Positions 34,836-44,221 are shown, numbered from the stretch's first letter. The stretch: 64,000 nt of DNA from CAYXLI01 sp964464925 (GCA_964464925.1 CAYXLI010000015.1:62001-126000), one strand, 5' to 3'. Translations and numbers: made by a program. Notes: generated by a model not told the origin, from the sequence alone.

Positions 34836-35831
34836 ATGTCTCGAAACGGTCAGCCTATACAGGACGGGTCTGGGAAGAGAATTATTCTCCTCAATCCGCG
34901 CGGTTTCTGCGCAGGGGTCGTTCGCGCCATCGACGTGGTGAAAATCGCGCTCGACCTGTACGGCGCGCCCATCTACGTCCGCAAGGAAATTGTCCATAAC
35001 CGGCACGTAGTAGAGGATTTGCGCTCGGCTGGCGCCGTTTTCGTGGAAGAACTGGAAGAGGTGCCCAGCGGTGCCCGCGTTATCTTCAGCGCCCACGGAG
35101 TCTCGCCGGCTGTCCGCCATCAGGCGAAGGAGCGGCGCCTTGAAGTGATCGACGCAACCTGCCCGCTGGTCACCAAGGTCCATCTTGAGGCGATGAAATT
35201 CGCCCGGCAGAACTACACCATTATCCTAATCGGGCATAAGGATCACGACGAAGTAGTTGGCACTCTTGGGGAGGCGCCCGCTTCGACAATCCTGGTCTCG
35301 ACGGTGGAAGATGTCGATCGTCTCCAGGTGCCGGATCCGTCCAGGGTTTGTTACCTGACTCAGACAACGTTGAGCCTCGATGAGACGAAAGATGTAATTG
35401 CCGCCCTGCAATCGAAATATCCAGGGATTAAGGGACCTCCGGGGCAGGATATTTGTTACGCAACCGAAAACCGGCAGTTGGGCGTCAAAACGGTAGCCCC
35501 AATGTCGGATCTGCTTCTGGTGGTTGGTTCGCAAAATAGCTCTAATTCGCTTCGCCTCGTAGAAGTCTGCCAGCAGGCGAACGTGCCTTCTTACTTGGTG
35601 GACGACGAATCCGAAGTGAAGCCGGAGTGGCTGGAAAACGTAAATACCGTTGCTGTCACCGCCGGTGCATCTGCTCCGGAAGTTCTGGTGCAGGCGCTCA
35701 TTCAATCTTTGAAGAAGTACGGCTTTTCTGATGTGGAAGAAGTGACTCTTAAGGATGAGGACGTGCGTTTCTCGCTCCCCGCAGAGTTGGCGGCCGCAGC
35801 GCCGAAGCTGACGCAGATCGCCACTTTATGA
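34836..35831 (+). CDS. ispH: 4-hydroxy-3-methylbut-2-enyl diphosphate reductase
   Basis: The last step of the MEP pathway, giving IPP and DMAPP at an iron-sulfur cluster. It is 331 aa. The three cluster cysteines are visible in NPRGFCAGVVRAI, IDATCPLVTKVH and ICYATENRQ; the substrate His motifs are SAHGVSP and IGHKDHDEV. The ATG at 34836 lies 32 bp after the fusion gene, and its TGA overlaps shc (ATGA). Placing ispH at the head of the hopanoid operon joins supply of isoprenoid units to their use. Confidence 0.97.
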   Translation: MSRNGQPIQDGSGKRIILLNPRGFCAGVVRAIDVVKIALDLYGAPIYVRKEIVHNRHVVEDLRSAGAVFVEELEEVPSGARVIFSAHGVSPAVRHQAKERRLEVIDATCPLVTKVHLEAMKFARQNYTIILIGHKDHDEVVGTLGEAPASTILVSTVEDVDRLQVPDPSRVCYLTQTTLSLDETKDVIAALQSKYPGIKGPPGQDICYATENRQLGVKTVAPMSDLLLVVGSQNSSNSLRLVEVCQQANVPSYLVDDESEVKPEWLENVNTVAVTAGASAPEVLVQALIQSLKKYGFSDVEEVTLKDEDVRFSLPAELAAAAPKLTQIATL

Positions 35832-37786
35832 GTCCGGAACTTCAGGTTGCGGACGGTTTGCTCGCCGGTACTGCGCAGGCAATGCGTAAGTCGGCAGACG
35901 CACTGCTGTCTCTGCAATACCCCCAAGGCTACTGGTGGGCCGATCTCACGGCCGATACCACTCTCGAATCCGACTATATCCTCCTCCAGCTTTGGCTGCA
36001 CCCCCCTAAGAACGGCGTCTGGAATCCTCCTTCCCGGACGCGCGTCGACCGGGCTGCCGAGTCAATTCTGGCCCGGCAATTACCGGATGGCGGCTTCAAT
36101 ATTTATCCGAAGGGCCCGGCAGACGTCAGCGCCACCGTAAAGGCGTACTTCGCGCTGAAGCTCGCCGGCATAGAACACGATGATTCGAGGTTGGCTGCCG
36201 CCCGGGAGCGCATTCTCGCTCTAGGCGGTATTCAGGCTGCCAATAGCTACGTCAAGATCAATCTCAGCCTGTTCGGGCTCTATCCCCGCGAGTTCTGTCC
36301 TTCCATTCCACCTGAGATGATCCTGGTCGGAAACTTCATCTACGAGATGTCCTCGTGGACCCGGGCGATCGTCATCCCTCTATCCATCGTGCACGCGATG
36401 AAGCCGACGCGTCCAGTGCCGGAAGGCTTTACCGTTCAGGAACTCTTCCTCGACAGCGGACCGAGTTTTAGCTGGTTTAAGGACCGGGAATTCCTTACCT
36501 GGAAGAATCTTTTCCTCACTGGGGACCATCTGGCGAAGCTCTGGGAAAAGTACGGCCCCGGCAGCATACGCAAAAAGGCGATTCTTCGCGCCGAGCAGTG
36601 GATGCTGGAGCGAACGAAGTATAGCGACGGTCTGGGCGCGATTTATCCATCGATGATGTACATCATCATGGCGCTCGATCTGCTCGGTTATAAGCCGGAC
36701 CATCCGGATCGGGTAGAAGCGGAAAAGCAGTTCGAAAATCTCATGGTTGAGCGGGATGGCGAGTTCTTCTTCCAGCCCTGCTTTTCACCGGTTTGGGATA
36801 CGGCCATCATGACTTTCGCCCTCGGCGAATCCGGCCTGGTATCTCCGCAGGAACTGTCGCGGACGGCTGACTGGCTGCTCAGCAAGGAAGTCCGTCGCAA
36901 GGGCGACTGGTCGGTGAAGCGGCCAAATACCGAGCCGTCCGGCTGGTACTTCGAGTTCGCCAACGAGTTCTACCCCGACATCGACGACACCGCTATGGTG
37001 CTGCTCGGTCTCACTCACACCAAGGCGTCCAATCCCGCGGCTCAGCAGGCCACTGTAAAGCGTGCGGTGAAATGGCTTCTTGATATGCAGTCGAAGGACG
37101 GGGGGTGGGCGGCGTTCGATGTGGACAACAACTGGGAACCGCTGAGCTATGTGCCGTTCGCGGATCACAACGCGATGCTCGATCCCACGTGCCCTGACAT
37201 CACCGGCCGAGTGATCGAGGCGCTCGTTAAGAACGGTGTTTCGCCCAATCACCCGGCAATCCGGAAGGGCGTTGACTATCTGGTCCGCACGCAGGAGCAG
37301 GATGGAAGCTGGTTCGGCCGCTGGGGTGTCGATTACATCTATGGGACGTTCCTGGCACTGCGCGGTCTGAAAGCTGCCGGCGTGAGTGATCGCGAGGCTT
37401 GCGTCCTGCGTGCAGGCGAATGGCTGCGATCCATCCAGAACGCCGACGGCGGTTGGGGCGAGACCTGCGCCAGTTATGACAATCACGCCTTCACTCCGGC
37501 CCCGTCCACGCCTTCGCAAACCGCTTGGGCCATCATGGGCCTGTTGGCTGGCGGTGATGAATCCAGTTTGAGTTTGAATAAGGGAATCGAGCATCTGATT
37601 GAAACGCAGCGTGCCGACGGGCGTTGGGATGAAGAGTTGGCGACCGGCACTGGATTCCCCAAGGTTTTCTATCTTTGCTATCACCTGTACCGGGATATGT
37701 TCCCGCTGATGGCGCTGTCCGGTTTTTATAAGGCGAAGCAGGCCGCGTTGCAGGAAGTGCGTACTGCCAGCCTGGGCCGATCGTAG
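35828..37786 (+). CDS. shc: Squalene--hopene cyclase
   Basis: Cyclises squalene to hopene and hopanol at the membrane. It is 652 aa. The catalytic acid motif is DIDDTAMVLLGL (DxDD, about residue 383). QW-type repeats are visible, for example QYPQGYWWADL, QSKDGGWAAFD, QEQDGSWFGRWGV, QNADGGWGETC and QRADGRWDEE. The overlap with ispH and the following hpnA GTG three bases after its stop place it in one operon. A long minus-strand frame over it is a shadow. Confidence 0.97.
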   Translation: MSPELQVADGLLAGTAQAMRKSADALLSLQYPQGYWWADLTADTTLESDYILLQLWLHPPKNGVWNPPSRTRVDRAAESILARQLPDGGFNIYPKGPADVSATVKAYFALKLAGIEHDDSRLAAARERILALGGIQAANSYVKINLSLFGLYPREFCPSIPPEMILVGNFIYEMSSWTRAIVIPLSIVHAMKPTRPVPEGFTVQELFLDSGPSFSWFKDREFLTWKNLFLTGDHLAKLWEKYGPGSIRKKAILRAEQWMLERTKYSDGLGAIYPSMMYIIMALDLLGYKPDHPDRVEAEKQFENLMVERDGEFFFQPCFSPVWDTAIMTFALGESGLVSPQELSRTADWLLSKEVRRKGDWSVKRPNTEPSGWYFEFANEFYPDIDDTAMVLLGLTHTKASNPAAQQATVKRAVKWLLDMQSKDGGWAAFDVDNNWEPLSYVPFADHNAMLDPTCPDITGRVIEALVKNGVSPNHPAIRKGVDYLVRTQEQDGSWFGRWGVDYIYGTFLALRGLKAAGVSDREACVLRAGEWLRSIQNADGGWGETCASYDNHAFTPAPSTPSQTAWAIMGLLAGGDESSLSLNKGIEHLIETQRADGRWDEELATGTGFPKVFYLCYHLYRDMFPLMALSGFYKAKQAALQEVRTASLGRS

Positions 37787-37789
37787 CCT

Positions 37790-38767
37790 GTGAAGCCGAT
37801 CCTGGTGACCGGTGCGACGGGGTTTGTCGGTTGGCATGTGACAAATCAGTTGCTGGCGCGTGGCGAACGTGTTCGCGCCTTGGCTCGTGACCCGAATAGG
37901 GCGCGTGGGCTGGATGGAATTGAAGTCGTACCTGGCGATCTCCGGGATCCGGAATCGCTCAGGCGAGCAGTCGAAGGTTGCAGCCGCGTATTCCATGTGG
38001 CTGCCGACTACCGGCTGTGGGCGAAGGATGAGAATGAGCTGTACCGTTCGAATGTAGATGGCACGCGGAACCTGTTGACAGAGGCGAAGCGAGCCGGAGT
38101 CGAGCGAGTTGTATATACCAGTACGGTAGGCTGTATCGGGGTGCCGGCAGGTGGAATCGGAGATGAAACAACTCCGGTTTCGCTCGAGGATATGTCGGGA
38201 GCGTACAAACGTTCCAAGTTCCTCGCTGAACAGGTCGCCCTGGAAGCGGCAGCCGCAGGGTTTCCCGTCGTCATTGTGAACCCGACGGCTCCGGTTGGAG
38301 ATCACGATAGTAAGCCGACTCCCACCGGGAAGATCGTTGTGGATTATCTCCGCCACAATATGCCCGCCTATCTGGACACGGGGTTGAACCTCGTGGATGT
38401 GCGGGATGTAGCTTTGGGCCATATTCTGGCTTGCGAAAAGGGCAGGCCAGGCGAACGTTATGTGCTGGGATGCCGGAACATGACGCTGCGCGAGATCTTT
38501 GAAACTTTAGAACGAATCAGCGGAATCAAAGCTCCTTCCGTCCGCATTCCCTACGCCGTTGCTTATACAGCAGGTGTCGTTAACACGGCTTGGGCGAACA
38601 TGACGGGCATCGAGCCCAGGGCTCCGCTCGACGCAGTGAAGATGGCGAAGAAGAAGATGTTCGTCACGCATGAAAAGGCATCGCGCGAACTCGGGTTTCA
38701 ACCGGGACCGGCGGAAACGGCACTGCGCCGGGCGGTCGATTGGTTTCGCGAAAACGGATACGCGTGA
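37790..38767 (+). CDS. hpnA: Hopanoid-associated sugar epimerase HpnA
   Basis: A 325-aa extended short-chain dehydrogenase. The N-terminal Rossmann motif is VTGATGFVGWHV, and the catalytic region is VYTSTVGCIG with YKRSKFLAEQ (YxxxK). NPTAPVGDHDSKPTPTGK is typical of HpnA. The precise reaction is not established; the family is named for its place in hopanoid loci. The start is GTG at 37790, three bases after the shc stop. Confidence 0.9.
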   Translation: MKPILVTGATGFVGWHVTNQLLARGERVRALARDPNRARGLDGIEVVPGDLRDPESLRRAVEGCSRVFHVAADYRLWAKDENELYRSNVDGTRNLLTEAKRAGVERVVYTSTVGCIGVPAGGIGDETTPVSLEDMSGAYKRSKFLAEQVALEAAAAGFPVVIVNPTAPVGDHDSKPTPTGKIVVDYLRHNMPAYLDTGLNLVDVRDVALGHILACEKGRPGERYVLGCRNMTLREIFETLERISGIKAPSVRIPYAVAYTAGVVNTAWANMTGIEPRAPLDAVKMAKKKMFVTHEKASRELGFQPGPAETALRRAVDWFRENGYA

Positions 38768-38768
38768 T

Positions 38769-39404
38769 ATGGGTCCCGTTCTCGTTGTCGCCGCGATGCC
38801 TGTGGAACTTGCAGGTATCCGGTCTGCGCTGACGCCCACCCAGATGTCGGACTTTCGCTTCGCGGCGGAAGGACCTGGGTTCCGTCTGGCGCAAAGAGCG
38901 GTGTCGGGCATACCGGAAAGACCTCGAGCCTTGATTAGTGCGGGTCTATGCGGTGCGCTCGATGAGCGTCTTCGTGTTGGACAGATTGTTGTAGCCGAGA
39001 CTGTGAACGGAGTGGATTGCGCCATCCCCCGGACCGGCCGGCCTTTTGTGCTTGGCCCGGTGCTCTCACAGGACCGGGTTGCCGCGAGCGCTGCTGAGAA
39101 GAAGGCGCTGCGGTCAAGCGGTGCGATCGCGGTGGAAATGGAAGCCGCGGTTCTGGCTGAAAAGGGCCGCGAATGGGGCGTGCCTTTTTACTGTGTTCGA
39201 GCCGTTTCGGATACAGCGGATGAAGATTTTGTAATGGATTTGAATCGGACCCGGGACGAACTGGGCCGGTTCCGTGTTTGGAAGATTTTGGGGCAGGCCA
39301 TGCGCCGCCCCGTGGCGGTAATCCCGGAGTTGCTCCGGCTGAAGCGAAATAGCGAACTAGCGGCAAAACAACTTGGAGAGTTCTTTGCAGAGTGCAGTTT
39401 TTGA
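38769..39404 (+). CDS. hpnG: Hopanoid-associated phosphorylase HpnG (nucleosidase fold)
   Basis: In characterised systems HpnG removes adenine from adenosylhopane to give ribosylhopane. The 211-aa protein has a phosphorylase-like start (MGPVLVVAAMPVELAGI), SAGLCGALDERLRVGQIVVA, and the catalytic GAIAVEMEAAVLAEK and AVSDTADEDF (MEMEA and SDTAD-type motifs). The ATG at 38769 follows the hpnA stop by one base; a frame back to 38670 overlaps hpnA. Its presence implies that extended C35 hopanoids are made and that HpnH is encoded elsewhere. Confidence 0.85.
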   Translation: MGPVLVVAAMPVELAGIRSALTPTQMSDFRFAAEGPGFRLAQRAVSGIPERPRALISAGLCGALDERLRVGQIVVAETVNGVDCAIPRTGRPFVLGPVLSQDRVAASAAEKKALRSSGAIAVEMEAAVLAEKGREWGVPFYCVRAVSDTADEDFVMDLNRTRDELGRFRVWKILGQAMRRPVAVIPELLRLKRNSELAAKQLGEFFAECSF

Positions 39405-39435
39405 GCAGACCGGCCCCACCGGAAAGACCCCGGTG

Positions 39436-40494
39436 ATGATGAAGGGTGCTGTCTATCAGGGCAAGAGCCAGGTCACGGTCGAGTCTCTTCCGACACCTGA
39501 AATCGGTCCGGGCGAACTCCTCGTTCGCGTCGAGAGCTGCGGAATCTGCCATACCGATCTGAAGAAGATCGAATACGATTTGCTCACGCCGCCCCGCATT
39601 TACGGCCACGAAACCGCGGGCCAGGTGGTCGCTGTCGGAGCCGGCGTAACGAAGTTCTCGGTGGGCGACCGCGTGGTCGCGTTCCACCACATCCCCTGCC
39701 TGAACTGCTTTTACTGCCGGAAAAAGCTTTACGCACAGTGCCCCGTGTACAAGAAGGTGGGCATCACAGCCGGCTTCGAGCCTGCCGGCGGAGGCTTCGC
39801 CCAGTACATACGCATCATGGATTGGATCGTCAGGGCGGGCGTGGAAAAGATTCCGGACGGCGTATCGTACGACGTAGCCTCGTTTGTAGAGCCGGTGAAT
39901 ACCTGCCACAAGGCCGTCGTTCAGGCGGACCCTCAGCCCGGCGAAACCGTCGTCATCATGGGCCAAGGCCCCATTGGCCTCATCTTCACCATGCTGGTGA
40001 AGCGCTCCGGCGCGCGCATCCTTGCGACAGATACCATTGCCAGGCGTCTGGAACTAGCGAAAAAGTTCGGCGCGGAAGAGGCTTGGGATCCGCGTAATGT
40101 GGACGTGATGAAAGAGGTCAAGGAACTCAGTGAAGGACGCGGCGCCGACCTTGTTATCGTAGCGGCATCCGCTCCGGGAATCGTTGAGCAGGCGGTCCGT
40201 TGCTCCCGCCCGGGTAGCCGCATATTGTTGTTCTCCCAGACTTCGGATAAAGAGAGGATCGAAGTTTCGGGTGCCGACATCTGTAAAGACGAGCGCACCT
40301 TGTTCGGGTGCTACAGTGCTTCCGTTGACTTACAGCGCGAGTCGGCAGAGTTGGTGTTCAGTGGTGCACTGCCGGTGGAAGATTTGATTTCGCACCGTTT
40401 GCCGTTGAATCAGATTCGCAAAGGATTTGAGCTGGCCTTGCATCCAGATGAGGGATCATTGAAAATTATCGTTCAGCCACAGAGGTGGTCATAG
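39436..40494 (+). CDS. Zinc-dependent alcohol dehydrogenase-like (MDR) protein 1
   Basis: A 352-aa MDR-superfamily enzyme. Catalytic zinc ligands are in SCGICHTDLKKIE and YGHETAGQVVAVG. The structural zinc cysteines are in CLNCFYCRKKLYAQC, and the nucleotide site is IMGQGPIGLIFTML. The start could be one of the ATG codons at 39436 or 39439. The hpnG stop lies 31 bp upstream. It has a paralogue directly after it. Substrate unknown; the operon suggests a hopanoid, isoprenoid or sugar alcohol. Confidence 0.8.
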   Translation: MMKGAVYQGKSQVTVESLPTPEIGPGELLVRVESCGICHTDLKKIEYDLLTPPRIYGHETAGQVVAVGAGVTKFSVGDRVVAFHHIPCLNCFYCRKKLYAQCPVYKKVGITAGFEPAGGGFAQYIRIMDWIVRAGVEKIPDGVSYDVASFVEPVNTCHKAVVQADPQPGETVVIMGQGPIGLIFTMLVKRSGARILATDTIARRLELAKKFGAEEAWDPRNVDVMKEVKELSEGRGADLVIVAASAPGIVEQAVRCSRPGSRILLFSQTSDKERIEVSGADICKDERTLFGCYSASVDLQRESAELVFSGALPVEDLISHRLPLNQIRKGFELALHPDEGSLKIIVQPQRWS

Positions 40495-41540
40495 TGAAAA
40501 ATCAGATGATGGCTGCGGTCCTCTACGGGAAGGAGCAGTTGAATGTAGAGCCGGTGGCCGTTCCGGAAATTGACAAATCCGATGTCTTGGTGCGAGTGAA
40601 GGCAGCTCTGACGTGCGGAACCGATGTGAAAGTGTTCCGCCGCGGCTATCACGCCCGCATGATTGTTCCGCCCGCGCTTTTTGGTCATGAGCTGGCCGGT
40701 GACATTGTCGCGGTTGGCTCCGACGTGAAAGGCTTTCGCGTCGGCCAGCGGGTGGTGGCGGCAAATTCTGCTCCGTGCCTTGAGTGCTACTACTGCAAGC
40801 GCGGCCTCGAAAACCTCTGCGACGATCTGCTTTTCAACAACGGCGCTTATGCGGAGTACATCCGCATCCCCGGCCGCATCGTCAAGCGCAACATGTATGA
40901 GATCCCTCCACATGTCAGCTACCAGGATGCTGCGTTGATTGAACCGCTCGCCTGCGTGATGCGCGGTCTGGAAGAGACCCATATTCGTCCGGGCGATACG
41001 GTCTCGGTGATCGGACTCGGCCCAATCGGCTTGATGTTTGTCCGGTTGGCGAAGGTCTACGGAGCCCGTGTCATCGCTATCGGCCGCCGCCAGACGCAGC
41101 TTGATCGCGCTGCACGGATGGGCGCCGAAGAGCTGCTCTCTACCGGCACTGGATCGCACGAAGAGATTCTCAATACCATCAAAGACCTCACTAAGGGTCG
41201 CGGCGTCGATGTCGCCATCGAGGCCGTCGGCAAGCCGGACACCTGGCAAATGGCCGTGAAGATGGTTCGCCGCGGCGGTACTGTCAATTTCTTCGGCGGC
41301 TGCCCCAGTGAGAGCCACATCACTCTCGAAACTTCGCTGCTGCACTACTCTGAAATCACCTGTAAGGCCAGTTTCCATCACACGCCCATGCACATCCGCA
41401 AGGCGCTGGAATCGGTCAGCCGCGGCGAGATCACTGCGCGGGACTTCGTCAACCGCGAAGAGCCGCTGACCAATCTGCTCGAAGTGATGCGTCACCTCAT
41501 GAGCCACAACGGCCACATGAAGACGGCAATCATCCCATAG
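40494..41540 (+). CDS. Zinc-dependent alcohol dehydrogenase-like (MDR) protein 2
   Basis: A 348-aa MDR enzyme of the same family as the preceding gene. It has LTCGTDVKVFRRG, FGHELAGDIVAVG, structural zinc cysteines in CLECYYCKRGLENLC, and VIGLGPIGLMFVRL. The GTG at 40494 shares a base with the previous TAG, with AGAGGT about eight bases upstream. The two differ enough in the region after the zinc motif to suggest different substrates. hpnC starts seven bases after its stop. Confidence 0.8.
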   Translation: MKNQMMAAVLYGKEQLNVEPVAVPEIDKSDVLVRVKAALTCGTDVKVFRRGYHARMIVPPALFGHELAGDIVAVGSDVKGFRVGQRVVAANSAPCLECYYCKRGLENLCDDLLFNNGAYAEYIRIPGRIVKRNMYEIPPHVSYQDAALIEPLACVMRGLEETHIRPGDTVSVIGLGPIGLMFVRLAKVYGARVIAIGRRQTQLDRAARMGAEELLSTGTGSHEEILNTIKDLTKGRGVDVAIEAVGKPDTWQMAVKMVRRGGTVNFFGGCPSESHITLETSLLHYSEITCKASFHHTPMHIRKALESVSRGEITARDFVNREEPLTNLLEVMRHLMSHNGHMKTAIIP

Positions 41541-41547
41541 TCAGTGC

Positions 41548-42462
41548 GTGTTTCTCTTACCGAAAGAATTCGCCGGCTCGCCTGAAGCGCTGAGCCGGCG
41601 CTACAAACTTGAGGAGTCCATCGCCTACACGCGGTGGCTCGCCACCCATCACTACGAGAACTTCCACGTCGTCAGCTTCCTTCTTCCGAAGCGTCTTCAC
41701 CAGGATTTCTACAACGTCTATTCGTTCTGCCGCTGGGCGGACGATCTCGGCGATGAGATCGGAGACACGCAGGAAAGCCTGCGCCTGCTCGCCTGGTGGC
41801 GCTCCGAACTGGCTCGCATGTACGGCGGCGAGGCAACTCATCCCGTCTATGTAGCTCTTAAGGAAACCGTAGCCCGCCACAACCTGCCGCGAGAACCTTT
41901 CGACGACCTGATCACCGCCTTCGAGAACGATCAGATCATCACGCGCTATCGTACCTGGGACGACGTGTTCCAGTACTGCCGCTATTCGGCAAATCCCGTC
42001 GGACGGCTGGTGCTTGGCCTCTGCGGCTACGCGACCGAAGACCGGTTCCGCCTGTCCGATTACACCTGCACTGCATTGCAATTGGCGAACTTCTGGCAGG
42101 ATGTGTCGGTCGACCTCCAGAAGGATCGTATCTACATCCCACTCGATGTCATGCTCAAACACGGGTACACGGAGCAGGACTTGTTCGCCGGCCGGGAAGA
42201 CCAGCGCTTTTTCGCCGTCATGCGGGAAATCGTCGATGCTGCTCGCGATCTGTTCTATAAAGGCTTGCCGTTGGTTGATACGGTGGACCGGCGCCTGGCC
42301 CTTGATCTCGACCTGTTCAGCCGGGGCGGTCTCTGCATCCTGGACAAAGTGGAACAGCAGGGCTATCGGGTGCTAGCGCGGCGTCCTGCCATCAATAAAG
42401 GAGAGCGTGTGATGCTGTTGTTGCGGAGCATCACGCGCATCGCATTCCGCAAGACGGCATGA
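41548..42462 (+). CDS. hpnC: Hydroxysqualene synthase HpnC
   Basis: Converts presqualene diphosphate to hydroxysqualene. It is 304 aa. The two aspartate-rich motifs are SFCRWADDLGDEIGD and LANFWQDVSVDLQKDR, with SANPVGRLVLGLCGY typical of HpnC. The start is GTG at 41548, seven bases after the MDR2 stop. It overlaps hpnD by four bases. The order hpnC-hpnD is conserved in many hopanoid loci. Confidence 0.92.
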   Translation: MFLLPKEFAGSPEALSRRYKLEESIAYTRWLATHHYENFHVVSFLLPKRLHQDFYNVYSFCRWADDLGDEIGDTQESLRLLAWWRSELARMYGGEATHPVYVALKETVARHNLPREPFDDLITAFENDQIITRYRTWDDVFQYCRYSANPVGRLVLGLCGYATEDRFRLSDYTCTALQLANFWQDVSVDLQKDRIYIPLDVMLKHGYTEQDLFAGREDQRFFAVMREIVDAARDLFYKGLPLVDTVDRRLALDLDLFSRGGLCILDKVEQQGYRVLARRPAINKGERVMLLLRSITRIAFRKTA

Positions 42463-43262
42463 GCCCATCGGTCGAAGAATCTTACCGGTACTGTGAGCAG
42501 GTGGCTCGATCGCAGGCCAAGAATTTCTACTACTCGTTCGTGCTTCTAGAGCCTGCCCAGCGTAAAGCGATGTGCGCCATTTATGCCTTTATGCGGTACT
42601 GTGATGATCTCAGCGACGGGCCCGGTAAAGCGGACGCGACGATCATGCAGCGCTGGCGGGACGAACTGACCCAGGCATTGAACGGCGACTACGGGCCGAA
42701 CCCCTGCTGGCCCGCGTTCCATGACACAGTCCGGCAATTCCAGATTCCTCATCAGTATTTTTATGAGATGATTGACGGCGTTAGTTCCGATCTCGAACCC
42801 CGCCGTATCCAAACGTTCGACGAACTCTATCGCTATTGCTATCAGGTCGCGTCGGTCGTCGGCCTGACAATCGTTCATATCTTTGGCTTTGAGGACCCAC
42901 GCGCCCTGGACTTAGCCGAGAAGTGTGGCATCGCATTCCAACTCACTAATATCATTCGCGATGTGAAGGAGGACGAGGAGCTTGGCCGTGTGTACCTGCC
43001 GGAAGAGGACCGCGCGCGTTTCCCCGGCTTGAAGCCGCTGCTCGCCTTCGAAGCCTCCCGAGCGAAGGAATATTACGCCGAATCCCGCCCCCTCATCGGA
43101 ATGGTCCACAAGCGGAGCCGCCGGTCTCTGTGGGCCCTCATCGAAATCTACCGGCGTCTTCTGGACCGCATCGAAGCCTCCGGTTACGACGTAATGCGCC
43201 ACCGGATCCGCGTCCCCACCTGGGAGAAGTTAGCGATCCTCGCACGAGCATGGATGCGGTAG
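42459..43262 (+). CDS. hpnD: Presqualene diphosphate synthase HpnD
   Basis: Joins two farnesyl diphosphates to presqualene diphosphate. The 267-aa protein has the substrate-binding motifs YAFMRYCDDLSDGPG and LTNIIRDVKEDEELGR, plus RSQAKNFYYSFVLLEP at the start and YCYQVASVVGLTIVHIFG in the middle. The ATG overlaps hpnC. No HpnE (FAD-dependent last step to squalene) follows; the next gene is an unrelated lipoprotein. Confidence 0.92.
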   Translation: MSPSVEESYRYCEQVARSQAKNFYYSFVLLEPAQRKAMCAIYAFMRYCDDLSDGPGKADATIMQRWRDELTQALNGDYGPNPCWPAFHDTVRQFQIPHQYFYEMIDGVSSDLEPRRIQTFDELYRYCYQVASVVGLTIVHIFGFEDPRALDLAEKCGIAFQLTNIIRDVKEDEELGRVYLPEEDRARFPGLKPLLAFEASRAKEYYAESRPLIGMVHKRSRRSLWALIEIYRRLLDRIEASGYDVMRHRIRVPTWEKLAILARAWMR

Positions 43263-43300
43263 ACGCTATCGTATTCGAGAGTGGCCTATACTAGCAGGGG

Positions 43301-44221
43301 ATGAGAAAAAGCGCTGCTGTATTCATTGGGATCCTCTTTCTCGCGTCCTGTGGCCAGAAGGAAAGCGCCACGGGTCCGGCTCCGCATGCGACTGTTCAAA
43401 CGCGTGAGGGAGTGACCTTGACCGGCAACGTCGTGGCGAGTTCGCCATCGGAGATCACGCTGGAAAGCGACGACAAGACCCGCCGCACGATTGCCATGAA
43501 GGACGTGAAGTCTGTCGAATATGACGACACGACTGCACCTGCCGCTGCAGCTGTCCCCGTCCCCGAACCTGCGGCGACGACTGCTCCTGGTGCACCTGCA
43601 CGGAAATCTGCCGCAGTTGCCAGCCGCTCGACCGCTCCCGAACTGAACCACGAACGCCACGTTCACCCCACCGAAGAACGGATCACCACCAAGACGTATG
43701 AAGTCCCGGCTGGTACGCCTGTCTCGGTGCGCGTTGAAGAGACGATTGATTCCTCAAAGGCTGTTGAGGGTCAAACCTACGCCGCGGAGGTTACGGAAAA
43801 CGTCAACGATGCCGCCGGCGATGTTGTGATCCCCCGAAACGCGAATGCAAAAATTGTAATCCGGTCCGCCTCGAAGGGCGGTCGATTCAAAGGCAGTTCC
43901 GATCTGGTGCTCGACCTCGCTTCCGTCTCTATCGATGGACGTGCCTACGAGGTAGAAACCGCCAATCTGGTTCGCAAAGGTAAAGCGGGTATCGGTGGCA
44001 ACAGGCGTACCGCAGAATATACCGGGGGCGGCGCGGCCCTGGGGGCAATCATCGGTGCCATAGCAGGCGGAGGCAAAGGAGCCGCGATCGGCGCCGCCGC
44101 TGGTGCCGGTGCGGGAGCTGCTACTCAGGTCATCACCAAGGGTGGTTCCATTAAGGTTCCAGTTGAATCCATCCTTACATTCCGTCTGGAACAACCCCTC
44201 CACGTTACTGCCCGGAAGTAA
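43301..44221 (+). CDS. Lipoprotein with glycine-rich membrane-like segment
   Basis: A 306-aa protein with a lipoprotein signal peptide, FIGILFLASCGQKE (lipidated Cys17). A beta domain follows (TREGVTLTGNVVASS, SPSEITLESDDKT), an Ala/Pro linker, and a second domain with PVSVRVEETIDSSKA. Near the C-terminus a glycine-zipper run (GGGAALGAIIGAIAGGGKG, then AAIGAAAGAGAGAATQ) resembles those of outer-membrane proteins such as the Gly-zipper 2TM group. The end (VPVESILTFRLEQPL) matches proteins of similar plan in Acidobacteriota. No function is known. Confidence 0.72.
   Translation: MRKSAAVFIGILFLASCGQKESATGPAPHATVQTREGVTLTGNVVASSPSEITLESDDKTRRTIAMKDVKSVEYDDTTAPAAAAVPVPEPAATTAPGAPARKSAAVASRSTAPELNHERHVHPTEERITTKTYEVPAGTPVSVRVEETIDSSKAVEGQTYAAEVTENVNDAAGDVVIPRNANAKIVIRSASKGGRFKGSSDLVLDLASVSIDGRAYEVETANLVRKGKAGIGGNRRTAEYTGGGAALGAIIGAIAGGGKGAAIGAAAGAGAGAATQVITKGGSIKVPVESILTFRLEQPLHVTARK

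Noticed and set aside
36785..38422. 545-codon open frame on the minus strand over shc and hpnA
   Set aside because: It lies fully antisense to two clear enzymes, has no family motif, and is rich in Arg, His and Gln as expected from a GC-rich shadow frame.
38935..41516. Two minus-strand frames of over 340 codons over hpnG and the dehydrogenases
   Set aside because: Antisense to well-supported genes with zinc-binding motifs; no recognisable domain in either.
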